Positions 18,548 through 28,410 of a stretch of 64,000 bases of DNA are shown here, in pieces. Positions within the stretch are counted from its first letter, which is position 1; each line of letters opens with the position of its first letter. A model generated the notes under the pieces. That model searched no databases and was not told the origin of the DNA. It saw only the letters and a program-made list of their open reading frames with translations. The stretch is from an uncultured Tolumonas sp. (GTDB lineage: Bacteria > Pseudomonadota > Gammaproteobacteria > Enterobacterales > Aeromonadaceae): contig NZ_OY782757.1 in NCBI RefSeq assembly GCF_963678185.1, positions 248,001-312,000 of the forward strand, given 5' to 3'. Both the position numbers and the translations under genes were made by a program.

Positions 18548-18757
18548 ATCCTCACCGTCCATTTGTGGGTGAAAGGCGTGTACTCATTGACTACAAAATG
18601 ACACATATTGTTCACAATATAATGGGTGAACAACATATTCTGTTTACATCAATACATCATACTCTCTATAACGAACGGATAAACATCCTTCGTAATAAAA
18701 GTTAACACAGATTAATTTATTAATAATAGTAGCATATTATGTGCTAAGGAGATTTAC

Positions 18758-19054
18758 ATGAAAACCACATTAGCTTCAATTATTACTGCCTCTGTTTTTG
18801 CTCTATTTATTCAGGCATCTTATGCTGATGTAGAAACATATCATGCACATGGCATTGTTCAGAGTGTTGACACCACAAGTAAAACCCTGACTTTGAAACA
18901 AGATGCTGTCACCGAGCTGGGTTGGCCAGTTCGTACAATGAATTATAGTGTGGATGGTAATAACATCATGACCAATGTTAAAGCCGGTGAAAATATCGAT
19001 GTTACTTTTACCGATGACTCACCATACCATCCAGTTATTCACTCCATTAATTAA
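18758..19054 (+). CDS. Periplasmic CusF-like small protein, copy 1
   Basis: 98 residues: signal peptide (to SYA) and one small beta-barrel that follows the CusF pattern (H-G-x-V-x-x-V-D, then KTLTLKQDAVTELGWPVRTMNY, ending IDVTFTDDS). In CusF copper is held by a His, a Trp stack and two Met in WPAMTM. Here the Trp and the second Met remain (WPVRTM), the first Met is Arg and the His position is Gln. A strong AAGGAG lies 6-7 bases upstream. It is divergent from the two-component operon and next to the RND operon. Copies 2 and 3 are at 37139 and 58209. Confidence 0.75.
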   Translation: MKTTLASIITASVFALFIQASYADVETYHAHGIVQSVDTTSKTLTLKQDAVTELGWPVRTMNYSVDGNNIMTNVKAGENIDVTFTDDSPYHPVIHSIN

Positions 19055-19073
19055 TGGTTTAAATTAAAATTAC

Positions 19074-19105
19074 AAGCCCCGATTGAAGCAAATTCATTGG
19101 GGCTT
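19074..19105. terminator. Bidirectional terminator between CusF-like copy 1 and efflux operon
   Basis: AAGCCCC (19074-19080) pairs with GGGGCTT (19099-19105); inside, TGAA and TTCA also pair. T-rich on one side and A-rich on the other, between two convergent genes. Confidence 0.8.
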
Positions 19106-19126
19106 ATTTATATTTGATAACTGGAA

Positions 19127-20506
19127 TTATTTTTTCTGCCAGCCACCGCCGAGTGCTTTAAATAAACTAACCCGATTGTTTAGTAATGCCAAACGTGTGG
19201 TGACTAAGCCTTGTTCTGCGGTAAATAATGACCGTTGTGCATCTAATAGCGTGAGATAACTATCGATGCCTTTTTCATAACGATTTTGTGCTTGTTGATA
19301 ATAGGTTTTTGTTGCATCGACCAATGCTTGTTGAGCATGTAGTTGATCTTTGTAACCATCTTGAGCGGCTAATCCATCGGAAACTTCCTGGAAGGCTGTT
19401 TGAATGGCTTTTTCATACGTTGCGATTTCAATTTTTGCCTGAATTTTAGCAACATCCAACTGTGCCTCACGGCTACCCCAATCAAAAATTGGTAAATCGA
19501 TACTTGGTTCAAACAGCCAGCTGCCAGAGCCCGCATCAAACAATTTGTTAAGCGATGAACTCATACTGCCAGCATTTGTTGTCAGGCTAATTGAAGGGAA
19601 AAATGCAGCCCGCGCGGCGCTAATATTTGCGTTTGCTGCTTTTAAGACGTGTTCTGCCGACAAGATATCCGGACGGCGAACTAATAATGTTGAAGGAATA
19701 TCTGCACCCAGAGGGGATAGTAGTGTCAGATCCTGCTCCGGTAATCCGCTTGATAATCCGGCGGGTATGTTTGTGCCAAGTAGCAATTGTAGAGCATTTT
19801 TATCCAGTGCAACTTGTCGGTGATATTGTGCCAAACTGGCCTTCACACTTTCTAAATTACTACGTGATTGGCTCAGATCGAGTGCCGAGGCGATACCAGC
19901 TTGATAGCGTTGCTGGGTTAGTCCATAACTTTGTGTGTAACTTTGGGCGGTCTGTTCCGACAGTTTTAATAAATCCTGATCGGCCAAGAGTGTCATGTAT
20001 GCGCTGGCTACATTGGCTATCAGCGACAACTGAGTGCTGCGTTGTGTTTCCTCTTGTGCCAGATAATTTTCCAACGCTTGGTTTTTTAGATTTTTCAAAC
20101 GGCCATAAAGATCAATTTCGTATGAACTAATACCCAGTGTCGCCGTATCCTTGTTGCTGATGGTTTCTGTGCCACTATACGTCGCCGGAATGCGCTGGCG
20201 TGTCTGTGTACCCGCTGCCGACAGGCTTGGTAACTGAGCTGCGCGTTGAATACGATATTGCGCTTGATAAGCTGCCACATTCAACATGGCGACCCGAAGG
20301 TCGCGATTATTTTGTATGGCGGTATCAATCAGTTTTTGTAATGCCGGATCGGTAAAGACTTGCTGCCAGTCGGTTGTCTGCTGGGTTGTTTTTACACTAA
20401 CGGCATAATTCGTCGGTATTGGTGCCGCAGGGCGTTGATATCCCGGCGCTAACGAGCAACCGGCTAATAAGAGCGCGATAGCGAGAGCAATAGGGCGCTT
20501 AGTCAT
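19127..20506 (-). CDS. RND efflux outer-membrane lipoprotein (OprM/NodT family)
   Basis: 459-residue outer-membrane channel of a tripartite drug pump. Lipoprotein signal with lipobox LLAGC (Cys16), then [17 protein letters not shown], typical of OprM/TtgC. Two repeated outer-membrane-factor halves of coiled coil are visible ([22 protein letters not shown] and [21 protein letters not shown]). Its start overlaps the end of the AcrB-like gene by 8 bases. Third gene of the acrA-acrB-oprM operon. Confidence 0.93.
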   Translation of the reverse strand: MTKRPIALAIALLLAGCSLAPGYQRPAAPIPTNYAVSVKTTQQTTDWQQVFTDPALQKLIDTAIQNNRDLRVAMLNVAAYQAQYRIQRAAQLPSLSAAGTQTRQRIPATYSGTETISNKDTATLGISSYEIDLYGRLKNLKNQALENYLAQEETQRSTQLSLIANVASAYMTLLADQDLLKLSEQTAQSYTQSYGLTQQRYQAGIASALDLSQSRSNLESVKASLAQYHRQVALDKNALQLLLGTNIPAGLSSGLPEQDLTLLSPLGADIPSTLLVRRPDILSAEHVLKAANANISAARAAFFPSISLTTNAGSMSSSLNKLFDAGSGSWLFEPSIDLPIFDWGSREAQLDVAKIQAKIEIATYEKAIQTAFQEVSDGLAAQDGYKDQLHAQQALVDATKTYYQQAQNRYEKGIDSYLTLLDAQRSLFTAEQGLVTTRLALLNNRVSLFKALGGGWQKK

Positions 20507-23500
20507 GATCTGTCTCCGCAGCGTTTTGCATTTGTAATGAATGACGATGTTTACTGAAATATTTCATGACCAGTACAAAGAAACTCGGTACATAAAAGAT
20601 GGCCAGCACGGTTGCGGCGATCATGCCGCCGGTGACACCTGTACCAATGGCATGACGGCCCCCGGCACCTGCACCGGTACTGATCACCAGTGGTAAGACA
20701 CCCAGAATAAAGGCCAATGATGTCATTAAAATCGGCCGTAACCGCATGCGTGATGCTTCAATAACAGCCTGATGAATGCCCATTCCTTTATCAAATAGCT
20801 CTTTGGCAAACTCAACGATCAAGATGGCGTTTTTCGCGGCCAGACCAATAGTAGTAAGCAAACCAACCTGGAAGAAAATATCGTTGGAAAGCCCTCGCAG
20901 GGTTGCGGCAGCGAGCGCGCCTATCACACCTAAAGGCACTATCAGCATGACTGAAAATGGGATCGTCCAACTTTCATACAATGCGGCCAAACACAAGAAC
21001 ACAACCAGCAGCGATATGGCATATAACATAGGGGCTTGATTGCCAGATTGCTGTTCTTGATATGAAAGCCCGGTCCATTCATAACCAATACCTTCAGGTA
21101 ACTGACCGATCAGGCGAGCCATGGTTGCTATCGCTTCGCCGCTGGTGTAACCCGCCGCGGCTTCGCCGGTGATTTCAATTGCAGATGAGCCGTTATAACG
21201 TTCCAGACGGGGGGAACCATAACTCCAGATACCTTCTGCGAACGAGGAAAATGGCACCATTTTGGTCGTATCGGCACTGTTTTTGACATACCAGAGTTTC
21301 ATGTCTTCCGGTTGCATACGGAAAGGCGCATCAGCCTGCACATAAACTTTTTTCACCCGGCCACGATCAATAAAATCATTCACATATTTTGAGCCCCACG
21401 CAGTAGACAGTGTGGTGTTGATATCACTGACACTGAGCCCTAATGCCATGGCTTTTTCATAATCAACATTAATATTGTATTGCGGAGTATCGTCCATCCC
21501 GTTCGGACGCACGCTAGTCAGCGATGGTTCTTTTGCTGCCATACCGAGTAACTGGTTTCGTGCGGCAATCAGCTTGTCATGGCCAAGGCCGCCACGATCT
21601 TGCAGATATAAATCAAAACCGGTGGAGTTGCCCAACGATGGAATGCTCGACATATTGAAGGCGTAAACACGGGCTTCTTTGATCTGCGAAAAGTAACGCA
21701 TGGCGCGACCAATCACCGCACTGGCTGCGTTATCTGCTGATTTACGTTCACTCCAATCTTTCAGTTTGACGAATGCAAGCCCCATATTTTGTCCGCTACC
21801 GGCAAAACTGAACCCGGCGATACTCATCACCGAGACAACATCTTGTTTTTCTTTGGTCGAAAAATAGTTAGTGATGTTATCTAAAACCTGCAGTGTTCTT
21901 TCCTGTGTCGCGCCGGCTGGAAGTTGCACCATCGTCATGACAACCCCTTGATCTTCATCTGGCAGGAAGGAAGTTGGCATACGAACAAATAACCAGGCTA
22001 GCCCTATTAACAACACGGCATAGATAGCCATCATGCGTCCGCTGCGTTGCAGTACCTTACCAACTGCTGTGCGATAACGGCGGGAATTGCGATCAAACAT
22101 GCGGTTGAACCAGCCAAAGAAGCCGGTTTGAATGCCATGATGGCCTTTAGACACGGGTTTGAGCATGGTGGCACATAAAGCTGGCGTCAAAATCAAAGCC
22201 ACCACGACCGACAGCGCCATGGCAGAAACAATAGTCAGCGAAAATTGACGATAAATAGCACCGGTTGAACCACTGAAAAATGCCATAGGTACAAAAACAG
22301 CTGATAGCACTAATGCGATACCGACCAAGGCGCCGGTTATCTGATCCATCGATTTACGTGTTGCTTCCAGCGGTGACAGACCTTCTTCTGACATCACGCG
22401 TTCAACGTTTTCAACCACCACAATCGCATCATCGACCAACAAGCCGATTGCGAGCACTAATCCAAACATCGTAAGCGTATTAATGGTGTAACCAAACGTA
22501 GTCATGATGCCGAATGTGCCTAGCAAAACAACGGGAACGGCAATCGTCGGTATGAGCGTTGCGCGCAGGTTTTGCAGAAACAAAAACATGATAAAGAAAA
22601 CTAAAATGACGGCTTCAATCAGTGTCTGTGCCACTTCCGAAATCGAGATCTTGATGAAGGTCGTGGTATCAAACGGGTAAACTACTTTCAGACCGGTTGG
22701 GAAGAATTTTGACAATTCGGCCATTTTGGCTTTGACCAGATTAGCCGTATCGAGCGCATTAGCGCCACTGGCCAAACTGATGGCAATCCCCGATACCGGT
22801 TTACCATTAAAGCGGCTGTCGGAATCGTAATTTTCTGCGCCCAGTTCAACGCGTGCTACATCACGTAACCGGACTTGTGAACCGTTAGTGTTCACTTTCA
22901 GCAGAATATTTTTAAACGCATCAACACTGGTCAAGCGACCTTGTCCGGTGATAGTGGCGTTAAATTGTTGTCCCGGCACGGCTGGTGTTGCACCTAACTG
23001 ACCGACCGAGATCTGGGTATTTTGTGCGGTAATTGCAGTGGTAACATCACCTGGGGTCAGGTTGTAACTGTTGAGTTTGTTGGGATCTAACCACACGCGC
23101 ATCGCATATTGCGCCCCAAAAACCCGCACGGAGCCAACGCCTTCTAACCGACTGATCGGCTCTTTGATATTGGTGACCAGATAGTCACTGATATCTGATT
23201 TATCCATCTGGTCATTTTCTGAAATCAGACCTGCAACGAGTAAGATTGATGAGGTGGATTTTTGAACTGTGACACCTTGATCCTGAACGGTTTGTGGCAA
23301 TGAACTCAGCGCTTGCTGGACTTTATTTTGTACCTGAACTTGCGCGGTATCCGCATTGGTACCGGCCAGAAAACTGATGGTGACGGTAACATTCCCACTG
23401 GAATCACTTTGCGACGACATATACAACAGGTTATCAATACCGGTCATATTCTGTTCCAGCACTTGAGTGACACTGTCTTCGACCGTTTTGGCTGATGCAC

Positions 23501-23651
23501 CTGGGTAACTGGCGCTGATTTTTACAGAAGGCGGTGCGATAGTTGGATATTGTTCAACAGGCAATGTATGAATTGCCATGGCACCCGCCAGCATAATAAC
23601 GATGGCGATCACCCAGGCGAAAATCGGACGATCAATAAAAAATCTGGACAT
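20499..23651 (-). CDS. RND multidrug efflux permease (AcrB/MexB-like, HAE-1)
   Basis: 1050-residue proton-driven drug exporter of the inner membrane. The start [35 protein letters not shown] and [14 protein letters not shown] are HAE-1 marks. The transmembrane-4 proton-relay Asp pair is present in [18 protein letters not shown]. Two porter repeats and twelve helices are covered with no break. It lies 17 bases after the AcrA-like gene. Sequence is highly typical of AcrB/MexB/TtgB; the drug range cannot be read from it. Confidence 0.95.
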   Translation of the reverse strand: MSRFFIDRPIFAWVIAIVIMLAGAMAIHTLPVEQYPTIAPPSVKISASYPGASAKTVEDSVTQVLEQNMTGIDNLLYMSSQSDSSGNVTVTISFLAGTNADTAQVQVQNKVQQALSSLPQTVQDQGVTVQKSTSSILLVAGLISENDQMDKSDISDYLVTNIKEPISRLEGVGSVRVFGAQYAMRVWLDPNKLNSYNLTPGDVTTAITAQNTQISVGQLGATPAVPGQQFNATITGQGRLTSVDAFKNILLKVNTNGSQVRLRDVARVELGAENYDSDSRFNGKPVSGIAISLASGANALDTANLVKAKMAELSKFFPTGLKVVYPFDTTTFIKISISEVAQTLIEAVILVFFIMFLFLQNLRATLIPTIAVPVVLLGTFGIMTTFGYTINTLTMFGLVLAIGLLVDDAIVVVENVERVMSEEGLSPLEATRKSMDQITGALVGIALVLSAVFVPMAFFSGSTGAIYRQFSLTIVSAMALSVVVALILTPALCATMLKPVSKGHHGIQTGFFGWFNRMFDRNSRRYRTAVGKVLQRSGRMMAIYAVLLIGLAWLFVRMPTSFLPDEDQGVVMTMVQLPAGATQERTLQVLDNITNYFSTKEKQDVVSVMSIAGFSFAGSGQNMGLAFVKLKDWSERKSADNAASAVIGRAMRYFSQIKEARVYAFNMSSIPSLGNSTGFDLYLQDRGGLGHDKLIAARNQLLGMAAKEPSLTSVRPNGMDDTPQYNINVDYEKAMALGLSVSDINTTLSTAWGSKYVNDFIDRGRVKKVYVQADAPFRMQPEDMKLWYVKNSADTTKMVPFSSFAEGIWSYGSPRLERYNGSSAIEITGEAAAGYTSGEAIATMARLIGQLPEGIGYEWTGLSYQEQQSGNQAPMLYAISLLVVFLCLAALYESWTIPFSVMLIVPLGVIGALAAATLRGLSNDIFFQVGLLTTIGLAAKNAILIVEFAKELFDKGMGIHQAVIEASRMRLRPILMTSLAFILGVLPLVISTGAGAGGRHAIGTGVTGGMIAATVLAIFYVPSFFVLVMKYFSKHRHSLQMQNAAETDHD

Positions 23652-23668
23652 AACGACTCCGCAGCTAA

Positions 23669-24859
23669 TTATTGTTTGTTGTTCAGGCTGGCCGTAACCA
23701 ATGAGGCAGGATCAACATTTTTGACGTTGATTTTCATTCCGGGCTGCACCTTTTGAGTGCCGTTGACAATGATCCGATCGCCCGCATTCAGGCCATCTTT
23801 GACTAACCAGTTGTTATCAACATTGCGAGTCGTGGTAAAGGCTTTCTGCTCCACCTGATCTTGTGCATTCACTACCAACACCGTTGCATTTCCGCGTGGA
23901 TCGTGACTGACAGCCAGTTGTGGCACCAACAGGGCATCTTTTAATGTTGCTTCACCTAGTTCAGCCCGCACAAACATACCGGGTAGTAATTGTTGATCAT
24001 GGTTAGGGAAAATAGCTCTGACGGTCACACTCCCGGTGCTTTCATCCACCGTCACATCCGAGAATTGCAATTTGCCGTTTTCGGTATAATAAGCACCATC
24101 ATCCAGCAATAGTTTTACCTTTGCTTCCTGAGGACCGGCACTTTCCAATTGGCCATCGGTTAATGCTTTTTTCAGTTTTAACAACTCGGTACTGGACTGA
24201 CTTACATCCACATACAGCGGATCAAGCTGTTGAATGGTGGTTAATGCGGTGGTCTGTTGTGCGGTTACCAACGCACCTTCAGTAACGGTCGATTTTCCGA
24301 TCCGACCAGAAATAGGCGAGGTGACTTTGGTGTAGGCCAGATTGATCTGCGCCGTATCAACTGCCGCTTTCGCAGAAGAAATATCAGCTACAGCTTCTTT
24401 CCATAGAGCTTCTGCATCATCGAAATCTTGCTGGCTCACGCCCTTTGTTTTTAATAAATCGCGGTAACGGTCGGCCTTAATTCGTGCTGTGGCTTCAGTT
24501 GCTTTGGCGCGTTCTAATGTCGCTTTAGCACTGGCGAGGCTGGCGTTATAACTTGCTGGATCGATCTGATACAGCATCTGACCCGCTTTAACATCGCTGC
24601 CTTCTTTAAACAGTCGTTTAATCACAATACCGCCAACTTGAGGGCGAACTTCCGCAACGCGATAAGCACTGGTACGGCCGGGTAACTGTGTATGAAGCGT
24701 CAGTGGTTGAGGTTGCAGCGTGACGATATTTACTTCAGGAATTTGGGCCTGTTTGGTTGTAGAGGTATTTTTTTTTGAAGTATCACAACCGGCTAATGAC
24801 AATATCGCTGTTAGTACAATAAAGCAGGTCGATAGACGTAAAACCGAATTATTTTGCAT
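23669..24859 (-). CDS. RND efflux periplasmic adaptor lipoprotein (AcrA/MexA-like)
   Basis: 396-residue membrane-fusion protein. Lipobox LAGC gives an N-terminal lipid anchor. Domains in order: barrel-sandwich half ([21 protein letters not shown]), alpha-hairpin (about 105-175), second lipoyl half ([19 protein letters not shown]), beta-barrel ([19 protein letters not shown]) and membrane-proximal domain ([21 protein letters not shown]). First gene of the operon; the local repressor that usually accompanies such pumps (TetR family) is not adjacent. Confidence 0.95.
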   Translation of the reverse strand: MQNNSVLRLSTCFIVLTAILSLAGCDTSKKNTSTTKQAQIPEVNIVTLQPQPLTLHTQLPGRTSAYRVAEVRPQVGGIVIKRLFKEGSDVKAGQMLYQIDPASYNASLASAKATLERAKATEATARIKADRYRDLLKTKGVSQQDFDDAEALWKEAVADISSAKAAVDTAQINLAYTKVTSPISGRIGKSTVTEGALVTAQQTTALTTIQQLDPLYVDVSQSSTELLKLKKALTDGQLESAGPQEAKVKLLLDDGAYYTENGKLQFSDVTVDESTGSVTVRAIFPNHDQQLLPGMFVRAELGEATLKDALLVPQLAVSHDPRGNATVLVVNAQDQVEQKAFTTTRNVDNNWLVKDGLNAGDRIIVNGTQKVQPGMKINVKNVDPASLVTASLNNKQ

Positions 24860-25302
24860 AGTAACCTCGGGTTAATATTTATGGCTCAATTTTTATTGAA
24901 ATTTTAGGTTTTTATTTAAATGAGAATTTAAGGAAATATTGCGTGGGGAAATAAATAAGACTAATTGTATTTTTGATAAAATTAACAATAAATAACATTG
25001 CATTACTTATTATCCACATAGATTAGATAATTTAAAAAGCCGGTCCATAACAGACCGGAAATGGTTACTGAGTGTCAAGATATGAAAAGATGACGATGTA
25101 TCAAGACGGATTTACTATAAATTCCAATTGTTAATCAAATTTGTCAGCAACAGTTTTTTTGTAAACGGATTTCAACATTGGCTAGAAATGCGGTGTCTTT
25201 AGAAAAAGTCTATTCAGAAGGATGCGATACACGTCAGCACAAAAAATAACCACATAAGGCATTCCGTTAATTATTGAATGCCCATGTGTAGTAGCAATCG
25301 AC
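24860..25302. other. Intergenic region upstream of the efflux operon
   Basis: 443 bases without a gene, strongly AT-rich near the acrA-like start, which should hold its promoter. It contains two hairpins: CCGGTC-N7-GACCGG at 25040-25058, followed on the minus strand by CTTTTTAAATT, and GGCATTC-N11-GAATGCC at 25258-25282, just past the end of the next gene. Both could stop minus-strand transcription coming from 25728. Confidence 0.5.
25258..25282 (-). terminator. Terminator of the small periplasmic protein gene
   Basis: GGCATTC (25258-25264) pairs with GAATGCC (25276-25282), 20 bases beyond the stop codon on the minus strand. A T-rich stretch follows after some 10 bases. Confidence 0.5.
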
Positions 25303-25728
25303 TTACTTAGTCTCTTTGCTCATTTCTTTAAAGTCATTACCAAAATCAGCGGGCACACCCAGCTCTTTGTCTAAATCAAACATCATGGCATGCGCAACAT
25401 TTGAAATTTGCGTATTGGCGTAGTTGGGTTTGTTGCAATAGTCATCAAAGCGACGGAAGAAATCATCGGCTGACATAGTAGTGTATTGGATATCATGGAT
25501 CAGGCTGTAAGCGCTGACAAAACCGGCAATCCAGTGCATATCCATAACATGAGAAAAGCTTTTGCTCCGGCTTTTGTTATATTCAGTGCAAGTTTGCCCA
25601 CCCGCACCGATCATGGAGAAACCATGTGTAAACTTTGGTGGTTCAGTTGGCGCAGTTTCTGCCATACAGGTTAAACTCAATAAAAGTAACCCGGAAAGCG
25701 ATGTTTTCAGTTTCATATTCATAACCAT
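25303..25728 (-). CDS. Small periplasmic protein of unknown function
   Basis: Up to 141 residues with three possible ATG starts (25728, 25722, 25716); the last gives a compact signal peptide MKLKTSLSGLLLLSLTCMA. The mature part has two cysteines about 50 residues apart (GGQTCTEYNKS and FDDYCNKP), with an aromatic helix between (HWIAGFVSAYSL). This spacing and the W-x-x-G-F-x-x-A pattern are reminiscent of HdeA/Rap1a-like small secreted proteins, but I do not assign a family. No clear ribosome-binding site is seen. Confidence 0.6.
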   Translation of the reverse strand: MVMNMKLKTSLSGLLLLSLTCMAETAPTEPPKFTHGFSMIGAGGQTCTEYNKSRSKSFSHVMDMHWIAGFVSAYSLIHDIQYTTMSADDFFRRFDDYCNKPNYANTQISNVAHAMMFDLDKELGVPADFGNDFKEMSKETK

Positions 25729-25872
25729 CGTAATGTTAGAAGAAAAAATGCAGATGGATAATATTCAAGCATTTTGGCGACAATTTCCAGATGCATGATG
25801 TTTCTAGTGGGGACTCGGAAGTGTATTTTCGTTGTGGTGCAGGAATAGAGTTTTACAAAAACGGCCTTAATG

Positions 25873-26508
25873 TTATTTATTTAATATTCGACTTAAAACC
25901 TCACCGGCATTATCAGCTTCATTTTTTTCAAGCATGGAAGTTAACAATGTCATCAAATCGGTCAACTGTCTGGGTTGGAAACCAATATTTAACGCTATTT
26001 GCAGATGACGGCTTAGCTGCATGTTCAGGCCCTTTAAACTGGCTAATGCTGCAATGGTTACAATCTCACGGGACTGAAAATCAAGATTGTCCCGACTCCA
26101 AATATCTGCAAAAAGATGCTCTTTAATGAAGGTGTCAATTGTGGGTATAAATGATAATGCAGGCCCTGTTTCCAGCGCACCAAGCAATGCAATTTGCATT
26201 TCACAGCCCAATTCAAATTTGCTTTTTTGGTCTGGCGACGGGGTTGGTTCTTTACCTATTTCATCGACAATGCCCTGCGCTTGGCGTGATGCTAATACGC
26301 CGATATAGGTGTTAATGGCATTTATGCTGCGTGGAAACCCCGCATAGGCATACAGTTGAATGAGAATTTCTTTTATCTCATTGATGGTTAATTTTGCATC
26401 AAGCCCTGTATTCAGGCTTTTTTCCAGATTATCTAAATCACCTTGAGCAGCCAGTGCGGCAATCAGAGCAATGCTTTGCTGTTTATGACTGAGCGACAGA
26501 TTCGGCAT
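25873..26508 (-). CDS. Carboxymuconolactone-decarboxylase-family protein in hydrogenase operon
   Basis: 211 residues, two copies of the helical CMD/AhpD fold: first with LTINEIKEILIQLYAYAGFPRSINAINTY, second with LDFQSREIVTIAALASLKGLNMQLSRHLQIALNIG. There is no C-x-x-C redox pair as in AhpD, so it is nearer to the CMD/YurZ branch. It begins 3 bases after the HydA stop, so it is the last gene of the hydrogenase operon. Enzymatic role is unknown; the operon position suggests a link to redox metabolism. Confidence 0.85.
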   Translation of the reverse strand: MPNLSLSHKQQSIALIAALAAQGDLDNLEKSLNTGLDAKLTINEIKEILIQLYAYAGFPRSINAINTYIGVLASRQAQGIVDEIGKEPTPSPDQKSKFELGCEMQIALLGALETGPALSFIPTIDTFIKEHLFADIWSRDNLDFQSREIVTIAALASLKGLNMQLSRHLQIALNIGFQPRQLTDLMTLLTSMLEKNEADNAGEVLSRILNK

Positions 26509-26511
26509 ATT

Positions 26512-28410
26512 TTAGTGCCTACTTCGAGGTGTATAGGTGGTGTGTAACAATGCATGGGCCTGGTGACCGCACGGCCCGTCTTTTAGAAATTCGCGGTAGA
26601 TCTGCAGCACTTGCGGGTTTTCATGCGATTTCCGGATCGCGTAGCTGGCATCCTCACTGTAAATTGCTTTAGCTCGCTTAGCTCGGATTTCCGGGCTGGT
26701 TGGGATTGGTTGCCCACCACCACCGAGACAACCGCCGGGGCAGGCCATCATTTCTATAAAATGGCAGGTGCTGAAAAGGCCGCCAATTTTAATATCTTCC
26801 ATGACTTTGCGGATATTGACCGTGCCGTGAGCAACCGCCACCCGCAACGTAACACCTTTTAGCCATTCGAAATCAGTGAACAAATGCTGGAGTAATGCCG
26901 GAACAGGCCCGACTTCGGTGATGGGTATTTCAAGTAAACGAATGCCTTCAAACCCCCGAACTGGAACAATATCGGCATGCGCGTAAAAATCCTCGACCTT
27001 TTTGCTGGTCACCAGTTCAATCACCGTGCGTAGGGCGGCTTCCATCACGCCGCCTGTCGCACCAAAAATAACGCCAGACCCGGTGGGTGTTTCAAAAGGG
27101 TCATCAAATGCGGTTTTAGGTAGTTTGGGCAGGTCGAGACCTGATTCGTGCATCATTTTCGCCAGTTCTCGGGTAGTCAGTGCAAAATCCACATCCTGAA
27201 AACCAGAGGCTTTCATCTCAGGCCGATTACATTCGAATTTTTTGGCTGTACAGGGCATTAGTGCTACTGAAACGATGTTCTTGGGATCAAGCTCTTTTTT
27301 TTCTGCGTAATAGGTTTTGATGATGGTGCCAAACATCTGTTGCGGACTTTTTGCTGTCGACAATAGATCGAGCATGTCAGGGTAAAAATATTCTATGTAT
27401 TTGATCCAACCCGGTGAACAGCTGGTTAGCAGGGGCAGATTTGCCTTAGGATTCTTGTAATCCAGTACTTGCTGCAGACGAAGAAGCAGTTCTGTTCCTT
27501 CCTCAAGAATTGTCAGGTCGGCAGAAAAATTAGTATCAAACACCGCATCGAACCCCATACGTTTGATCGCGGTATTCATCTCAAATGTGAGTGGCGTGCC
27601 AGGTTCTAAGCCAAAACATTCACCAATCGCTGCTCTGGGGGCTGGTGCAGTTTGGATCACCACATGCTTGGTCGGATCATCCAATAACGCCCAGACTTCA
27701 TCAGTTTGATCGACTTCACTCAGTGCCCCGGTTGGGCAGCGAATAATGCATTGGCCGCATTCAATACATGCTGATAGTGCGAGCGGTTTGTCAGCGAAAG
27801 TGGCGATCCTGGACTGATCTCCGCGGCCTGAGATCGTGAGACAACCTATATTTTGCAGTTCATTACAGGCACGCATGCAGCGACGACATAGGATGCATTT
27901 GTTCATGTCGAACACTAAAGAGCCTGAATGATCGATAGGGTATTTTTGTGAGTCTGTCTGGCCAAAACGAAGCAGATCGATACCGTATTCCGCGGCTAAA
28001 CATTGTAGTTCACAATTATTGTTGCGTTTACAGGTATAACACCGGCCGTAATGATCAGTTAATAACAGATCAATAATGTGACGTCGTGCGGTACGGATAG
28101 CGGCACTTGTCGTCGTGATTTTCAACGGTTTGGTGATCGGATAAGTGCAGGCGATCTGCAAACCTGGCTGGCCATCTATTTCGATCATGCACAGTCGGCA
28201 GGCACCGATAGGGGTTAGGTCTGGGTGATCACATAAGGTGGGAATATGCAGCCCTGCCATTTTGGCGGCTGCCAGTATCGTGGTTCCTGATGGCACTGTG
28301 ATTTCAATGGCGTCGATCGTAATAGTAACGAGCTGAACCTGCGGTTTTTCGGCCGCAGCGCCATTAACCTTATCAGTCGAAGCATCAGCAGCTTCAGTAG
28401 AGGTAGACAT
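26512..28410 (-). CDS. hydA: [FeFe] hydrogenase catalytic subunit, NAD(H)-linked type
   Basis: Reversible H2 formation or oxidation in the cytoplasm. 632 residues with, in order: NuoG-like [2Fe-2S] domain (CDHPDLTPIGACRLC, then AC), His-Cys3 [4Fe-4S] (HYGRCYTCKRNNNCELQC), two [4Fe-4S] ferredoxin motifs (CILCRRCMRAC and CIECGQCIIRC), and the H-cluster domain. H-cluster motifs are TSCSPGW (residues 329-335; the usual form is TSCCPGW), MPCTAKKFE and MACPGGCLGGGGQP. A small C-terminal domain (RKSHENPQVLQIYREFL) completes it. It starts directly after the NuoEF-fusion gene. Maturases HydE, HydF and HydG are not in the window. Confidence 0.94.
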   Translation of the reverse strand: MSTSTEAADASTDKVNGAAAEKPQVQLVTITIDAIEITVPSGTTILAAAKMAGLHIPTLCDHPDLTPIGACRLCMIEIDGQPGLQIACTYPITKPLKITTTSAAIRTARRHIIDLLLTDHYGRCYTCKRNNNCELQCLAAEYGIDLLRFGQTDSQKYPIDHSGSLVFDMNKCILCRRCMRACNELQNIGCLTISGRGDQSRIATFADKPLALSACIECGQCIIRCPTGALSEVDQTDEVWALLDDPTKHVVIQTAPAPRAAIGECFGLEPGTPLTFEMNTAIKRMGFDAVFDTNFSADLTILEEGTELLLRLQQVLDYKNPKANLPLLTSCSPGWIKYIEYFYPDMLDLLSTAKSPQQMFGTIIKTYYAEKKELDPKNIVSVALMPCTAKKFECNRPEMKASGFQDVDFALTTRELAKMMHESGLDLPKLPKTAFDDPFETPTGSGVIFGATGGVMEAALRTVIELVTSKKVEDFYAHADIVPVRGFEGIRLLEIPITEVGPVPALLQHLFTDFEWLKGVTLRVAVAHGTVNIRKVMEDIKIGGLFSTCHFIEMMACPGGCLGGGGQPIPTSPEIRAKRAKAIYSEDASYAIRKSHENPQVLQIYREFLKDGPCGHQAHALLHTTYTPRSRH

